Below, in pieces: positions 21,636-33,798 of a stretch of 64,000 bases of DNA. Made by a program: the position numbers and the translations under genes. Numbering within the stretch: position 1 is the stretch's first letter; the number at the start of each line of letters is the position of its first letter. The notes under the pieces were generated by a model that was given only the letters and a program-made list of their open reading frames with translations, was not told where the DNA came from and did no database searches. The DNA is from Trichuris trichiura (lineage: Eukaryota > Nematoda > Enoplea > Trichinellida > Trichuridae), in the NCBI GenBank assembly GCA_037903355.1, contig JBAJFE010000042.1, positions 3,360,001 through 3,424,000 on the forward strand, in the 5' to 3' direction.

Positions 21636-22995
21636 CGCCTTAAGTAAGAAAGAAAAAGAATGCCATTATGCCGCACAAAGAAACACGAACGTTTGTCGTT
21701 TATCGGCTTAAAACGGTAATTAACGAATGAACATGAAGATAGAGAATTGCCAAAGCCGTTTCTGATTGCAGCTGCCTACTTTGCTCTGAATTTTAAAAAT
21801 CTTTTAACCGCCGTTTCATCTGATCTTATTAAGTGAATGCGATGAGCACAGCTTGGTGCCTATCCGTAAGTGCAGATACAAGCTCCCCATTCTTACATAT
21901 ACGTTCCGAACTTAGTACAGGATGTCGTTAATATAAGAATAAAAAATATGAAGCGGGTTTCAATGTCCACATAGTTGAGGTAGCCAAAGAGAAAGGAAAT
22001 CGCCATGCTGCAAGACAGTTTTATGTTCCTGTCCTGCTTTCGGTTAAGTATCATTTTCTTCCCGTCCTGCAAGTGACTGTGGAAAACACACTGGCTAAGA
22101 GCTTCAACCATCAGCAACTGCCGTTTAACCTGATATTGATAGTTCATGGCTCATTTTTATGTACTTAAAAGTTTTTGGTGGCATTGAGCAAATTTACCAG
22201 AACAACTTTAATGTCGTACTTCCCATATATTTCGTTATATACACGATTATGAAAGTATTATGCAATCAAATAAATGAGGAGTATTCCCTGTTCAGGAATG
22301 AAAAAATGCTCAGACACTGAACTAAAGTACAACTTATCCTAGAAGCAGGAAAAGATTAAGACGCAGCAAGCTATCTGGCAGTGGTCGCACGCAGCGCGTT
22401 CAATGAAACAGACTGAACAGCAGTCCATCTTAAAGGAACACATATTCATACGATTCATTAGAAAACTTTATGTGCAAAGGAGAATCAATAACCAGGTGCA
22501 AAATATCTACAGCAGCGGTACAGAAAATATGTCCGCGTCTAGGCTGTTCTCCAGCGAGCAACGATCGCGCTTCAAACTTGCCTGTGCGGTCGTTTCATTC
22601 TAAGTTGAAGCTAGGAAAAGGGGCACCTACCACGCAAGCCTTCCTGTCATCATTATATCTTCATAGCGTTCATGCAGGAGCGGTAGCAGTCGGAACGGAT
22701 AATCCTGTTCTCCTGCAGGAACGACACGGCAAAGGACTCATTACTAACTCTACGGAGTAGACATGAAGAGCCGCGTCGATCGTAATGCAACTTCACGCAA
22801 CACATTTGTGCATTACTTCATTAGTTTGCACAGCTGCGTTAGTCGAGTTGTAGATGATCCGTCCTGCAGTTTCCTGCAGATGGAAAATGCAGTAGCATTT
22901 ATTAGACCCTGCAGACTGTCGGACTTAAAAACTTATGAGCTGAGCAGCCACTGTGCCGTAACACCAAAAGAAATTGAGCATCATTCTCTCAGATC
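21636..22995. other. No gene recognised, contains repeat copy 2 at about 21707-21880
   Basis: Apart from the repeat shared with 20905-21060, several short open frames (for example 22470-22760) show no family resemblance. Confidence 0.4.
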
Positions 22996-23003
22996 GACTT
23001 AGA

Positions 23004-23665
23004 CCAGGGGTGGGGAACCTTTTTGGTGCCGCGGGCCGTATAGCATACTTAAACGAAAAACAGCCGGCTTTATTTGCACGTATGTTTATTAAGTCCCCCC
23101 TAATGGGATGCTTGGAACTGCTTTTCCCTGGTGAGGAAACTCTGAGATGAAAGGCAGAATTTTGAAACAATTCTGAAACCCGGCTGTCAAGAACATAATC
23201 GCAACTACAGAGAACGAAATAACCTTTTTGTACTTTGAAGACGTAAAGGACAAGCGGACGGCGCAAACCGTTGAGAACGATAGCGAGAACGATGCCAGTG
23301 ACTGCTGAGAGCAAAAAAAGCAGAAGTGCTCTAGCAGGCTGGACAGTCGTTATCTCGAACAAAGCAAATCGTCCACGCTACTTACGCGCGCAGACACACT
23401 ATAGTGGCGCCTACTGCTTGTCACCTAGGACTAACAATGTCGGTTTGCTGACAGAGGGCTGTCACCAACGCAGTCTTCCGAGCAAGCCTGATGCTCCCTG
23501 CTTGTTACGCAAGATTTATCTTTTTACTAGGATTCACATACAATACGTTTATCACATGAAAAATAACCTCCCACAATCACATTTCACCGAATCTCGCATC
23601 CATGTGCGGTTGCCCCCGCGCGTGGGCGGAAAATGGTCTCGCGGGCCGGACGTTCTCCACCCCTG
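23004..23665. mobile_element. hAT element with exact 8-bp duplication
   Basis: The ends CAGGGGTGGGGAACC and GTTCTCCACCCCTG form a hAT terminal inverted repeat. The flanking octamer ACTTAGAC is identical on both sides (22996-23003 and 23666-23673) and fits nnnTAnnn. Subterminal GCCGCGGGCCG and TCGCGGGCCGGACG also pair. No transposase is seen. The 155-bp element at 33136-33290 is a short relative sharing both ends. Confidence 0.88.
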
Positions 23666-23673
23666 ACTTAGAC

Positions 23674-25380
23674 ATTCATTAAACGCGAAAGGAATCATTC
23701 CTGGTACCTTTTTCAACAATACAACGTTACGGAGAAATATAGAGACAGAGCAACAACTTGCAAGCTTTTTCCGAGTCCATCCGACCCACGCCAACGCCAC
23801 GACCGCGGGATCCCAGACACTTCGTCCCTAAAGAACTTTAAAGATGACACTGGTTAAGCCAATGTACAGAAGGTAAAAGGCTGACGAATTTTGAGATGAC
23901 GTCAGTAAGTCAATTACTTTTTGTAGCCAGAAAAAGTCGCTTTGACGTGAATCACAGGCGCCTTTAAGTAGGTTGACAGTGGAAAAGTACGTGTTACCAA
24001 CATTCAGCTAGACGTCTACAAATTAGTTGTGCTTCGGCAGAGACAAACTGGTGATTAGCACGTGGCCCAAAAATTGTCGCTCGTTTGACATGAATGAAAT
24101 AAAGAACGGTATCTCAATGCCGTGCACAGAATCAGTATAACCTGCACGTGAGTAAAAAAGAGAGAGTTCTATAAACAGCCAGTTTGAAAAAGTGAGCAGC
24201 GGCACGTGTCTGCAAAGGGGGTCCATTCTGAAAACTACTCGTCAGAGGAAGGAGCAATGCGAATTCCGGAAAAACATGTAGTCGCCTAACCATAAGCAAA
24301 GGCGATCATGAGGAGGCCATTACCATTCACTGTAGGCAGGGACTTTTTAGCATCCCATTTTACGGTGCTGATCTTGGCCATGGCTATTTGCCATGGGTCA
24401 ATGTGGCCTGTAGCCAGAGGGAAAACAATAGGCCAGCTGTCCAACCTGTGCCACCGGAACGTTGTTAGAGGATCATTCTCCTAAAGTGGAGACGTGAAAC
24501 ACAGGCCAGAGAAAATTTCAATCCGCAGGGAGCGGTCGCGGGATAGGTTGGGAAACACTACTTTAAACCATGGACTTCTTTTTCTAATTCATCATTCCTA
24601 CCGTTAACATTGCCGACGCTTACTATTCCGCGTCCACTTCTGTCCACCTACAAAAACGCTGCACAGTGGAAATAAAGGACTCTGAAAATACGACTAGAAG
24701 TTTCTAGCGACTGTAATAGAACATTACACCTTCGAAATTCTAATACTGGATTGGTAACAGGCTTTGTGTTTGATGATAACCGCATAAAACATTTGCTAAC
24801 TTTCACGACTGCTAGTCAATGATACGAAAGTGATTTTTGCATGGCAGTATTCCAAAATCAATGCTGGAGTTTTCAGGACTTTTCTGCTTCCGTAATCAGC
24901 GAGAATGACAAAGAGAAGCCTAACCATCCCATTGGTAATGGAACCAAAAGTGCCAAAACCTTCAGCTTTAACTTGGTAATATGCTCAATTAAAAGCGCTT
25001 TCAAAGGATTAAATCGAATTGCCAAAGGTTAAAGGAGATGCAACAGTGCAGTTCCTTGCATTATCATATTAAAAATCCCGGTTAATCTATTTACTTCACA
25101 AGGCAAAATGACCGAAGCTTCCAAATAATTTACGATTTGTCGTTTACGAATTTTGCATAGATAAAAACAGGACTATTTTAAAAGCTTCAAATTTCGCAAA
25201 GAGACAAACACACTTGTTAGAAAAGCGTACACAGTTTAGCCTCCGTTGAGGACAGCAGTCTGACTGACGTGCAAACGCTATCAGGCGCCACCATGTGAAG
25301 TAACCGGAACTCATGATAACGTAGGAACCTTAAAGAGGATAACGCCAGTTTGATGAACCGCGAAGACTCTGAGATAGCAA
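23674..25380. other. No gene recognised
   Basis: A hAT-like right terminus (GGTTGGGAAACACTA) occurs at 24548-24562, but no partner end was found. The remaining ORFs are short and unrecognised. Confidence 0.4.
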
Positions 25381-25757
25381 CAGTTTGTTGTGGAGTAATG
25401 CCACGATGCAGCGAGAAGCATAAGTAAACGCGACCGCCTGAACACTCCGGGCCCGGACTCAACGAGTATGCATAGCCTTCCATGACCTCTGCCCTTCGCG
25501 TTCCCATGAACGTCTGGCTCGTGCGCCATCGCCTAATCTGCTCACTGAGAAGCAGGCCATGGAACCAGTGCTAATTCCGATTATTGGCGCCTTTGCGCCA
25601 GGCTGTCGATGTCAAGTTCTCACGGCGATACAGAAGTCATGTCCACACATCGCTGTCGAGTCTGAACCTCTAAGTCGCTCTTTGGGCCGCTCTCCCAAAA
25701 ATAGATTTTGCTCCGCGCTTACCAGGGTGTTGGCACAGCCCACTCTGGCACAGTAAC
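25381..25757 (+). repeat. Isolated gypsy-type LTR fragment
   Basis: It is colinear with the LTR at 17428-17795 and stops at the same point (CTCTGGCACA corresponds to CTCTGCCACA). No gag follows here, so it is a solo LTR or fragment. A target duplication was not identified. Confidence 0.55.
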
Positions 25758-25952
25758 TGACTAAGCGTACAATGTAGTCTACTAATAGATAAACGTAAAA
25801 TGGGGCTAAATATAATTTCTGGGATTCAGAAAAACAAAAAGAATGGGGATGGACGGGAAAAGCTATGTGTATAGAAAGGCAGTGAATAAGTAAACAGTAA
25901 CATAATAAGAAAAAATCCATCTTAATTATGAGGAGAATCAAATAAGTAACTA

Positions 25953-26616
25953 CAGTAGAACCCCCATAAGTTGACCACACAAGGGACCGGGGAAAACTGG
26001 TCAACATAGGAGGCTGTGGGTATAAGTTGCTCGGCTGAATAGATTGCAGTTGAACCACCGTAAGTTGTCCATTCAACAGACCGGTCAACTTACAGTGAAC
26101 AAACTAGCATTGCGTCCATATACTACGTCACGGCTAAAGCGGTCAACTTCCCACTTACGGAGATTGTCCTCCGTCGGCAGCATTTGCTCAATGGGCGAAT
26201 GCTGCCGACGCGTAGGTGAGAGGTTATGTAATTGAGAAAACGCGCATGCTGCGCCAGCAAGCATGGAAAAAGCATCGTCAAAGCGACGGAATCGGTTCTG
26301 TAATCAGGAATCTGCAATGCACGATAATGAAGAACTTCGCTACTATGAGTAATAACACATTGAGGCACTGACGGTTAACGGTTGCTAGCGACTGACACAG
26401 AGCAAACTGAAGTGATCAACTTACAGAGTGCAAATTAGCATCGCGTCCATATACCAGGTCACGGATAAAGCAGTCAACTTCCCACTTACAGGGGCGGTCA
26501 ACGCATAGGAGTTGTGCTTGCGCTTATTAACGTGCGGACCAACCAACTGGTCAAAATTCGGTCAACTTAGGGAAGTGGTCGACATAGAGAGGTGGTCAAC
26601 TTCGGGGGTTCTACTG
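25953..26616. mobile_element. Tigger-type MITE, TA duplication
   Basis: The left end is CAGTAGAACCCCCATAAGTT and the right end, read inverted, is CAGTAGAACCCCCGAAGTTG; both are flanked by TA (25951-25952, 26617-26618). GGTCAACTT motifs recur through the element on both strands. A second left-end-like sequence (CAGTTGAACCACCGTAAGTT) lies at 26046. A perfect 13-bp hairpin (CGTCGGCAGCATT and its complement) lies at about 26172-26210. There is no coding sequence. Confidence 0.8.
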
Positions 26617-26634
26617 TATTATGTTAACATTACC

Positions 26635-27052
26635 CTCTTCATAACTTCTTTATACGATATGTTCTCTTGCCCGTTGATGGAGTCTGGAATTAAACTGAAG
26701 CAAATGCCCTAACAACGGATGGATGAGCAATTATTAAGGAAAAATTCAGAACAATCACTTAATAGACTCAGAGCTTTCGGGACCAATTTTGTCCCGTCGT
26801 CAGCGATGGTGGTAATGTCTTGTCCATGCTTACATTACCACCATCGCTGACGACGGGACAAGGCTAGTCCCGAAAGCTACGAATCTGTTAAGTGATCGTT
26901 CTGAATTTTTCCTTAATTATTGCTCATCCATCCGTTGGTAGGGCATTTGCTTCGGTTTAATTCCAGACTGCATCAACGGGCAAGAGAACATACCGTATAA
27001 AGAAGTTATGAAAATCCATCGCCCCGTTAAGAAGCACCCTGTCTTCAAGATC
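26635..27052. mobile_element. Snapback element, longest-armed copy
   Basis: Arms of about 185 bp pair around a 13-nt loop near 26824 (ATTACCACCATCGCTGAC on the right). The core occurs in each arm (CAACGGATGGATGAGCAATT on the left). Only the right side carries a 41-nt tail (27012-27052) with CCCCGTTAAGAAGCACCCTG. The 9-mer AACATTACC flanks it at 26626-26634 and 27053-27061. It sits about 10 bp from the end of the Tigger-type MITE. Confidence 0.8.
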
Positions 27053-27253
27053 AACATTACCTTCACCATAAAGCGTTTCCTTACAATGCACTTACTGTCC
27101 ATGGAAAAAAGAACACGCAGAAAGTATCACCTTCTCAGCTTAAAAATTTAGAAACCAAACTACGAACAGTGAATACGTTGGTATTGGGTTTTAATGGGCA
27201 ACACATTGTTACTAAGTAGTAAAAAGCAAATAAATTCAACCGCAATGGTGCAC

Positions 27254-27922
27254 TTATAATTTTCCTTCTTCTAATGGTGAGGAACGATTTTTAACGTTAA
27301 ATATATCCTGTATATGAAGAGTAACTGAAGCAATTTCCTGTTTGATCACCCGTGCGGCTACACCTTCAGGCAGATTGCGCTCGATGTACTCAAGAAAAGT
27401 GTCCGCTGTCGAACTTGTCAAGCGAACGACTCTGATCCGCCGCCGGTAAGTTCGAGTTTCATACTGAACACGGGCGCTTTTGTGAACATGTGCTGACTTT
27501 AAGAGGGTACGTCGCCAAAGAACGTATGGAGGATTCAATTCTCCAGATTCATCTACTGCAATCCCCAAATGGCCCGCGGCCGCGAGTACAAACACTTCGT
27601 AGCTACTCAATACAGCCCTATCATGTCCTTTCATCTCCACTGTAATGCATTTGTACAATGTATCACTTTCAACTTTATTCAACGCTTTCGACGAGTCAAC
27701 TTCGCCCATTGATAGCAAAAATTCACTGCCTGATGAATGCAAAGGAGGATCTATCCTGATATTAAGAATTTCCTCACGCGTCATACGAATATACCTCACC
27801 AAATCAAGACGTCCACAAGAATTTCCACAAAGTTGCGTTATTAGTGAGCATGGAAGCATTTTCACGGAGCTCCTTGTACCTAACATCCACCGAGAAAGGG
27901 ATACAAGCTGCTGCATTACCAT
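27254..27922 (-). CDS. MRPS10: Mitochondrial ribosomal protein uS10m
   Basis: The 222-residue protein is a component of the small subunit of the mitochondrial ribosome. The uS10 domain spans about residues 91-192: it opens with CITVEMKGHDRAVLSSYEVF, then AAAGHLGI, the family block RRTLLKSAHVHKSARVQYETR, and the mitochondrial-type signature FLEYIERNLPEGVAARV. The first 45 residues contain Arg, Lys, Ser and hydrophobic residues and almost no acids, as in a mitochondrial presequence. The start at 27922 is the first Met of the open frame. A pyrimidine-poor AATTTTTAAG just upstream could be a splice acceptor, so a further 5' exon cannot be excluded. The frame is intact over its length, unlike the surrounding transposon relics, so it is likely functional. 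No canonical AATAAA was found close downstream. Confidence 0.9.
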   Translation of the reverse strand: MVMQQLVSLSRWMLGTRSSVKMLPCSLITQLCGNSCGRLDLVRYIRMTREEILNIRIDPPLHSSGSEFLLSMGEVDSSKALNKVESDTLYKCITVEMKGHDRAVLSSYEVFVLAAAGHLGIAVDESGELNPPYVLWRRTLLKSAHVHKSARVQYETRTYRRRIRVVRLTSSTADTFLEYIERNLPEGVAARVIKQEIASVTLHIQDIFNVKNRSSPLEEGKL

Positions 27923-28861
27923 CTTAAAAATTCAGGTGGACTTGCCTTTCACATTGTGTTCTGCGGTTTTGTTATGTCAAACTAAAGTAAGTTTGATTAA
28001 AATGTTCATAGTAACTATACTGTTGCGATAATGACTTTCATGCTATGATATTTATCTGCAAAATTTCCTACTATTGTTAAATACCTTCTAGCAGAAATGC
28101 TTATACTACAATGAAAGGATAAATAAGTGAGTATAAAGTTTATTGTAACAAATCGATAATGTTTCATTGTTGCCGAAATGCAATAAATAGCTGGACTCTT
28201 ACTGCCCCTATGTTCTCCCGAAATTCAACAAACTTTGAAACATTTACAGCATTTGCAGAGAACGAATTTCTAGGTTTTCCAAAATTACTTTTTCTTCAAG
28301 TCGGAATAAATTATTTCGATAGCAAAACTCGATATATTTCTTACTTGGTTATTTTTTAAAAAAAAGACAGCCAGTTTCTGTAAGGTGTGATGGTAGCAGT
28401 TTAATCTCGTATAAAATACTGAGAGTTTTTTCGAGACTGAACATCACAATCCGTACCTTTAAATGATAGATGATTTGATTGCGTCAGTCGTTATTGCATT
28501 AGTACCTACTGACCACAAGTTCACAATATGCATGCCAGTTCGGTCTTGTCCGGAACCTGCGCGCAAACATACAGTAACCAAAGGGTAAACAAGGAAACGC
28601 AGGTTTGTTGTACAAATTGCCCCTTGACATGCAGTAATTTAAAGGCGTACACAAAGATTTGCAGGTTTGTCATACTGCAAGTAAAAAAACTTTGCGACTT
28701 ATACAGTGAAAAGCAAAGTTGAAAACGTTTTTCTCGCCGAACAGTCGTTGTTTCCTTTATGTAAACGTTGCTGGAAATGCAAAGAGCATTTACAACGCTT
28801 GTACTTGATAATTAGTTGCACCTAACGCTTTTATTCCGCTACTTGAACCAATTTTCCCTTC
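27923..28861. other. Upstream region of uS10m, no gene recognised
   Basis: AT-rich sequence. The promoter of the uS10m gene should lie here, but no specific element is identifiable. A plus-strand frame at 28159-28359 has no recognisable similarity. Confidence 0.4.
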
Positions 28862-28869
28862 ACCTAGCC

Positions 28870-30066
28870 CAGTGTTTCTCATGGTGGGTCAGGTGCCTCA
28901 CCAGGGGTCCCTTTTAAAGTCCAAGGGGGTCCAACTCGCCAGGGGGCATGCTGGGAGGGCACATGCCCCACCTGGGCCGTCTTCTTGACGTGCATCGGAA
29001 GGTTAGGTCCAAGGGTCAGGTATTGTGCGTACTGGCTAAGATAACGTTGCATGCTATGCGTGATGCCTACTACCCTCCACTCCATTACATGAACCAATCA
29101 CCGCTCGTGAAAACGACCATTCAGAACATGCGACAGAAGGGATCGCAGGTTTGTCACCGTGACCTTCCCGGCGTAGGGTTGAGTAAAGGAAGCTTTCTGC
29201 TGAAAAGCTTTGATCGCAAAGCACATGATTCACGGCAGAGAATAGCTGCGCGCGTTATCAAAACGCGCCATAGTTATTACGATATATTTGCACCTGCTTC
29301 ACGATTCAACCAGCAATTAGCGCATGTTGGCGTAGCAGTGTCTCTGCTTTACAATTTTGTCAACGATTACCATCTCTTGCCCTAGCTCCGTACAACGTCG
29401 GCTCCCTTTTTCTTCCCTTTCTTTCCTCGCGTCTATTGCCCACGCAGCTACAATGCAAGCACACGCGTTAGCGACAGGGAATTGCGTGTTGCTGCTCACA
29501 TATTTTCTGGAAACACTTTGTTGGTACGGTTGCTTCTCTCCTACGCTCGCGCCAGTTTCGCAAGAGATATCACTGCAAGACGAGCTGCTAGAGTTGCATT
29601 CGAACGTGGAGTTCAACTGGGCAGGTTGTGACAGGGTTGTCAGCAGTTCTGGCTGCAGAAAGAAATCCCGGAGTTCTACCCTGGCGTGTGGGATGTGGTG
29701 AAAAAGTTACCGATTTGTCTTCCCTCATCGAATCTAGTGGAGCGCGCATTTAGTATAGTTACGGATCTAGTGACGAAGAAACGCAGTCGGCTGCAAGTAG
29801 TCAGACGCGGCGATCTCTGTCTGCGAGTTACCTCGATCGAACCAACATCCACAGGCTAGTTCGATTGCATTTGGGCTAGCCAAGCAGCTCTCGTTGACTT
29901 CTCGAAAGACAATTTGCAGAAATAAATCTGTACAGCTGTAGTTCACCTAGCGTTGCAACCATTTCAGCCAATCAAATCGTTAAAATCGGCCAATCAGAGT
30001 AGGGGGTCCCGGACGCTGGGGAACGTTCTCCAGGGGCCCAAACAGCCTTTCGCTTGAGAAACACTG
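28870..30066 (+). mobile_element. ZBED5-like hAT deletion derivative
   Basis: The element runs from CAGTGTTTCTCATGG to TTGAGAAACACTG. The flanking octamers ACCTAGCC (28862-28869) and ACCTCGTC (30067-30074) agree at six of eight bases. Near the 3' end (about 29639-29845) the frame reads QFWLQKEIP, then LVERAFSIVTDLVTKKRSRL, the conserved hAT C-terminal dimerisation region, followed by an AAATAAAT signal near 29921. Upstream frames do not show the catalytic core, so it is internally deleted. The 3' third is nearly the same as 1-343. It may be mobilised in trans by an intact Buster element, which is inference. Confidence 0.8.
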
Positions 30067-30074
30067 ACCTCGTC

Positions 30075-31312
30075 CGTCTTTGTTACAGAGTCGTGGTAGC
30101 ACCACCACTATCACCACTGTATTGCGCTTTCTGAGCCTGTAATGCGCGCTGTCAGTGATGACGACGCAGTACCCAGCGGCGCTGCGGCTGTTTGCGGTGG
30201 TTTTGGTGTAATTAGTGCAAAAATGGGTGATGTAATCAGACTACAGGTTACCGCATGAAGTTTTTATTTCAGTTGTTCAAAAAATACATGAATGATTGAA
30301 GCTTTCGGTTTCCACTTGGCCTCCGCCTTTGCCCTATCGCTGAAAATGGAACCATTTATATTCCGAAAGCTTCGACCACTCTTGTGTGTTATTCGTATAA
30401 TAGGTATGCCGTCGCATTGACCAAGTTCGACGGCGCTGGTTAAATCAGAGCTCAGAGAGATACCAGGCAGCTTTTTCTTGTGAGAAGCTGTGACTTGTTA
30501 TGAGGCATTCTATCTTAAAGTCAGTACTACCGGAGGCACAGGTAGTGAAACATTTCGGAAAGACCTGAAAGGTTTACATGGGGCGGAAAGGAATATTGTG
30601 CTAGTAGAACCGTAAAATGTGTGGCGGCGTTAGTGCGACGGCAGAGTTATTGTGCTTTCTATCTTGGTCAGGAAGGAATCTTCATGCGACTGCTGCCTTC
30701 GCCGCGTTCAACATCGTTCTGTTGGTGCTGCAGGGTATTTCGTTTTGGCGCTTTATTTGAACCTGTGGAACTTGATCGTCTGTTTTGAGTCACTGTCTAC
30801 GAAGCTGTCAGAGTGCTTTAGTGCCCAGGAGTGCGTACTCCTGCTTGGACGACTGCGCAAGGGATACTGCTGACTGGTCCGTTGTGATGATACTGCCGAG
30901 TAGATAATTTGATACTTCGCCGTGACGCGTTTATGTATCTCTTCTTGACATTGGCCGCTCGCTTCCCAGTGACATCAAGCTCTTGATCCATTGGTTCTGC
31001 TGGAAACCGGCCGCGGGGTTCCGCGTTAATCTCGAGTAGATGCCTTTGTTTCAAGCCCCTCCGGAATCAGAACTCTTAAGCCCATTTTTCAGATCACATT
31101 TCCATGGCTGAACTCCACTCTGCACTCACCGTAGATCTGGTGCAGCCACTTCAGGAGCATCCACATTTCAGATCACATTGCCTAAACCCAATTCTCAACC
31201 GTAATATGAGCAGCAGTGTGGCAGCTAAACCAAAGATCACGAAAACCCCCTGCCTGAAAAGCTTCTCTCGCGCTCCTGTCTTTTCTGTTATGGAAACATG
31301 GGAAACTCTGCT
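30075..31312. other. No gene recognised
   Basis: Short open frames on both strands (30652-30873, 30818-31054) have no family resemblance. No terminal repeats were found. Confidence 0.4.
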
Positions 31313-31436
31313 TACGACGGAACAAGAGCCTTTTCGGAACACACGACAGCTTTCCGGAACAAGAGTAGTTCTAGCAATCTGTCCATCCATTCGCTGCTGG
31401 AGCATTTTGAAGTTTAATTACAGGAAACGCCATGCC
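31313..31436 (+). repeat. Diverged snapback-family arm
   Basis: It shares CGGAACAAGAG, a diverged core (CATCCATTCGCTGCTGGAGC) and TTTGAAGTTTAATTACAG with the right arms of other copies. There is no inverted partner. The tail and direct repeats are not evident. Confidence 0.55.
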
Positions 31437-31751
31437 TGATTACCAACGTGAAACTTCCTGTCTCGCTTGTATTCGCTCTGGTTAAATCTTCGTCTGACAC
31501 GAGCGAAAAGAGATACTTCCAGCGGGTGGTTTACGTTGATTTTGCCTGCTTTTACCGCTTTAAAAGAGTTTTCCGAGGACACAAAAGACCGCAGAGAAGG
31601 GAAAGGATGAATGACAACTCAAAAATTTATTTTTTTAAATTTAGAAATAAAGTTGGCCAATAGAAGTCAACTAGAATTACCGTAATTCATATTGATACGC
31701 AGATTAGCAATGTAGAGGGGCTTCAAAATGTTTCAGGTCTAACGTATATTA

Positions 31752-32881
31752 GGATGCCACTAATCCGGGCGCTGCTAATCCAGAAGGCTCTCTAATTCGA
31801 ACACATTTCGCTGAGCAAATAGGTTGTGACGACAGCGAACTGTGGACAAAGCAGACTGATCTTAAATGGCTGTAGGGCAACTACTCTGCGGATTAGTTAT
31901 GATTTATGGTGATTTTTTGCGTGCAGCAGCTCATCGAATTTTCAGTGCTGCAAGCTATGTTAACCAGAGAAAGGCCAAAACATATGGAATAGCTTACCTT
32001 GAAAGACGTGTTCAAAAATAGCTAAAAATCAAGTAATTAAAGAGCTGGCGTTTAAAAGTCCAGTGCCTTCAACTTCTGCTCATTCAGACATCCTTCAGCT
32101 ATCACCATGAATTAATGACCAATAACTCACGCTCCAGACGAACATGGTAATCTGGTCGAAACTTTATTCTTAAGTTTCAAACTGCATAGTTTCTGAACAT
32201 CAGAACTTTGCTTTCATTGTCATGATCAATGGTTATCACGAGCCTTTTTAGTCTGTGCAAAAAATTGCTCTACTTTTGCTGTTCACTTACCTCCCTTCAT
32301 TAGAGCTACATTCTGTTTCAAATGTTTGTTCGTACGAAGTTTGTCCCCTTGAAAAATACGAAGTTTTTAATGGAAGGCCGTAGCTCTCGGGCCGCGCGTG
32401 CTCCGTTCCCAGCGGTACTAATTATTGATGTAAATATCAAGTTCTTCACAAGTTTCAGAGAAACTTCAAGAACAAGACTTTAACACGCTCACTTTAAACC
32501 GTTAAACCGATTGAATGTCGACGTCGCGATGTTGCTGTTTACATTAATTTTTAGTACCACTGCAGACGGGTCATTCGCGGCCCGAAAGCTACGGCTTTCC
32601 ATTAAAAATTTTTTGTATTTTTCGAGGGGACAAACTTCGTACGAACAAGCAAATCAAACATGAAAACTTATGGTCCCGTACCAAAAAGTTATTCATTCTG
32701 TTTCATCCACTGGCTGCTTCCTTTATCGAACAACCTATAGTATTTCACAAGATAGCTCAAAAGCCAGGCGAAGCAGATCGCGGTCGAGTAAACTGCTCGT
32801 CCTCCTCTGAGTAGCGCTAATCTGGCTGATTCAGTAATCGGGCATCTGGCCGGTCCCGACCATGCCGAATTATTGGCAACC
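31752..32881. mobile_element. Tigger-type MITE carrying a foldback insertion, copy 1
   Basis: The ends GGATGCCACTAATCCGGG and (inverted right end) GGTTGCCAATAATTCGG are flanked by TA (31750-31751 and 32882-32883). The body is colinear with 62363-63086, except for an extra 373-bp block at 32321-32693. No coding sequence was found. Its right end abuts the mariner relic. Confidence 0.75.
32321..32693. mobile_element. Foldback insertion inside the MITE, 12-bp direct repeats
   Basis: The left arm includes TTCGTACGAAGTTTGTCCCC, then TTTTTAATGGAA, then CGTAGCTCTCGGGCCGCG. The right arm is its inverted copy, ending GGGGACAAACTTCGTACGAA. A one-sided right extension of about 45 bp follows. CATTCTGTTTCA occurs at 32309-32320 and 32694-32705. 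The colinear MITE at 62363 lacks this block, so the insertion is defined by comparison within the window. Confidence 0.75.
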
Positions 32882-33135
32882 TAGTGTCCTTCCAGATAAT
32901 CTAAGAAAACGAAACTTACGACTAGTTACTAAGTATGTATGATCAAATATGCCCTTTAGCTTCAATGCAATTTTGACATGGAAAATTTAAATTCATTAGT
33001 CCACAAAAAAAGTTTTTTTCACTTGAGTTAAAGTAATCTTCAACTACCAGCTGTAGCTCCTCGTTTCTCTACATCGTTTCTCGGTGCTGTTTCGGGTTAC
33101 TGAATAAAAAATAGTCGCTGGGGCAAGATCTAGGC

Positions 33136-33290
33136 CAGGGGTGAGGAAACTTTCTGCTGCCGCGGGCCTTACAGGATACTCAACTGATAAACATAGCCCG
33201 CTTTATTTGCACATATGTTCAAGTCAGCGGATGGGCGGAATGGTCTCGCAGGCCGTATCCGGCCCTCGAGACGGACGTTCCCCACCTCTA
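33136..33290. mobile_element. Short hAT MITE (element A of a pair)
   Basis: It starts CAGGGGTGAGGAAAC and ends GACGTTCCCCACCTCTA, a worn form of the 23004-23665 termini. The subterminal GCCGCGGGCC and the GCTTTATTTGCACATATGTT stretch also match that element. The left flank is ATCTAGGC (33128-33135) and the right flank GTCTAGGC (33291-33298), seven of eight identical. Confidence 0.82.
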
Positions 33291-33298
33291 GTCTAGGC

Positions 33299-33798
33299 CA
33301 GCCATTCTCAACTTTTTTTGCGCTAGGTCCCCTTTGGAAGGTGTTCTTAGGTGCCGAGCCCCCTTCTTCCTATTGGTCAATTAAGTTTTATGTTCTTTGT
33401 ATAGCAGCCAATCAGCTTCTAACGCCAAGATCCTAGGGTCAAGTTAATGCACTGATACAATGCGAATATATAGTCTTCAAATCATTTACTGATGAACGCG
33501 AAGAAACTAAGCATTTCATAAAGTGAAAGATCCTCAGAAAGGCTAGATTTTCCGAGGCTAGATTTCAAATTTTCCGTGTAGAAAAAATGTGATTCGAAAA
33601 GCAGATATGTATAGAAGATTGGCACAAATTCTCACCGTCCCGGTCTACCTAACTACCCTTGTCTCAATAAGGCCTCTCGGCCTCCCTCGACGGCCTCCGG
33701 CCCCCACCCCCTCTGAAAAATTTTTGATTTCAGCCCTCCCTGACACCCTCTCGCCCCCCCCCCCCTGAGGGCCCCAGGCCCCCCGTTGAGAATGGTTG
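33299..33798. mobile_element. hAT MITE (element B of a pair)
   Basis: It starts CAGCCATTCTCAAC and ends with its complement (reverse complement CAACCATTCTCAAC, 13 of 14). GTCTAGGC flanks it exactly at 33291-33298 and 33799-33806. The right interior is rich in CCCC runs. It directly adjoins element A, sharing one copy of the target octamer. There is no coding sequence. Confidence 0.85.

Noticed and set aside
22925..23362. 145-codon minus-strand frame with hydrophobic stretches
   Set aside because: It lies mostly inside the hAT at 23004-23665 and crosses its left terminus and target duplication, so it is not a real coding unit.
24548..24562. hAT-like right terminus GGTTGGGAAACACTA
   Set aside because: No matching left end or 8-bp duplication was found; the nearby CTTTAAAG at about 23832 is not followed by a terminal repeat.
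26120..26220. Perfect 13-bp hairpin CGTCGGCAGCATT as a possible regulatory RNA
   Set aside because: It is internal to a Tigger-type MITE with many inverted motifs; there is no promoter or conserved context.
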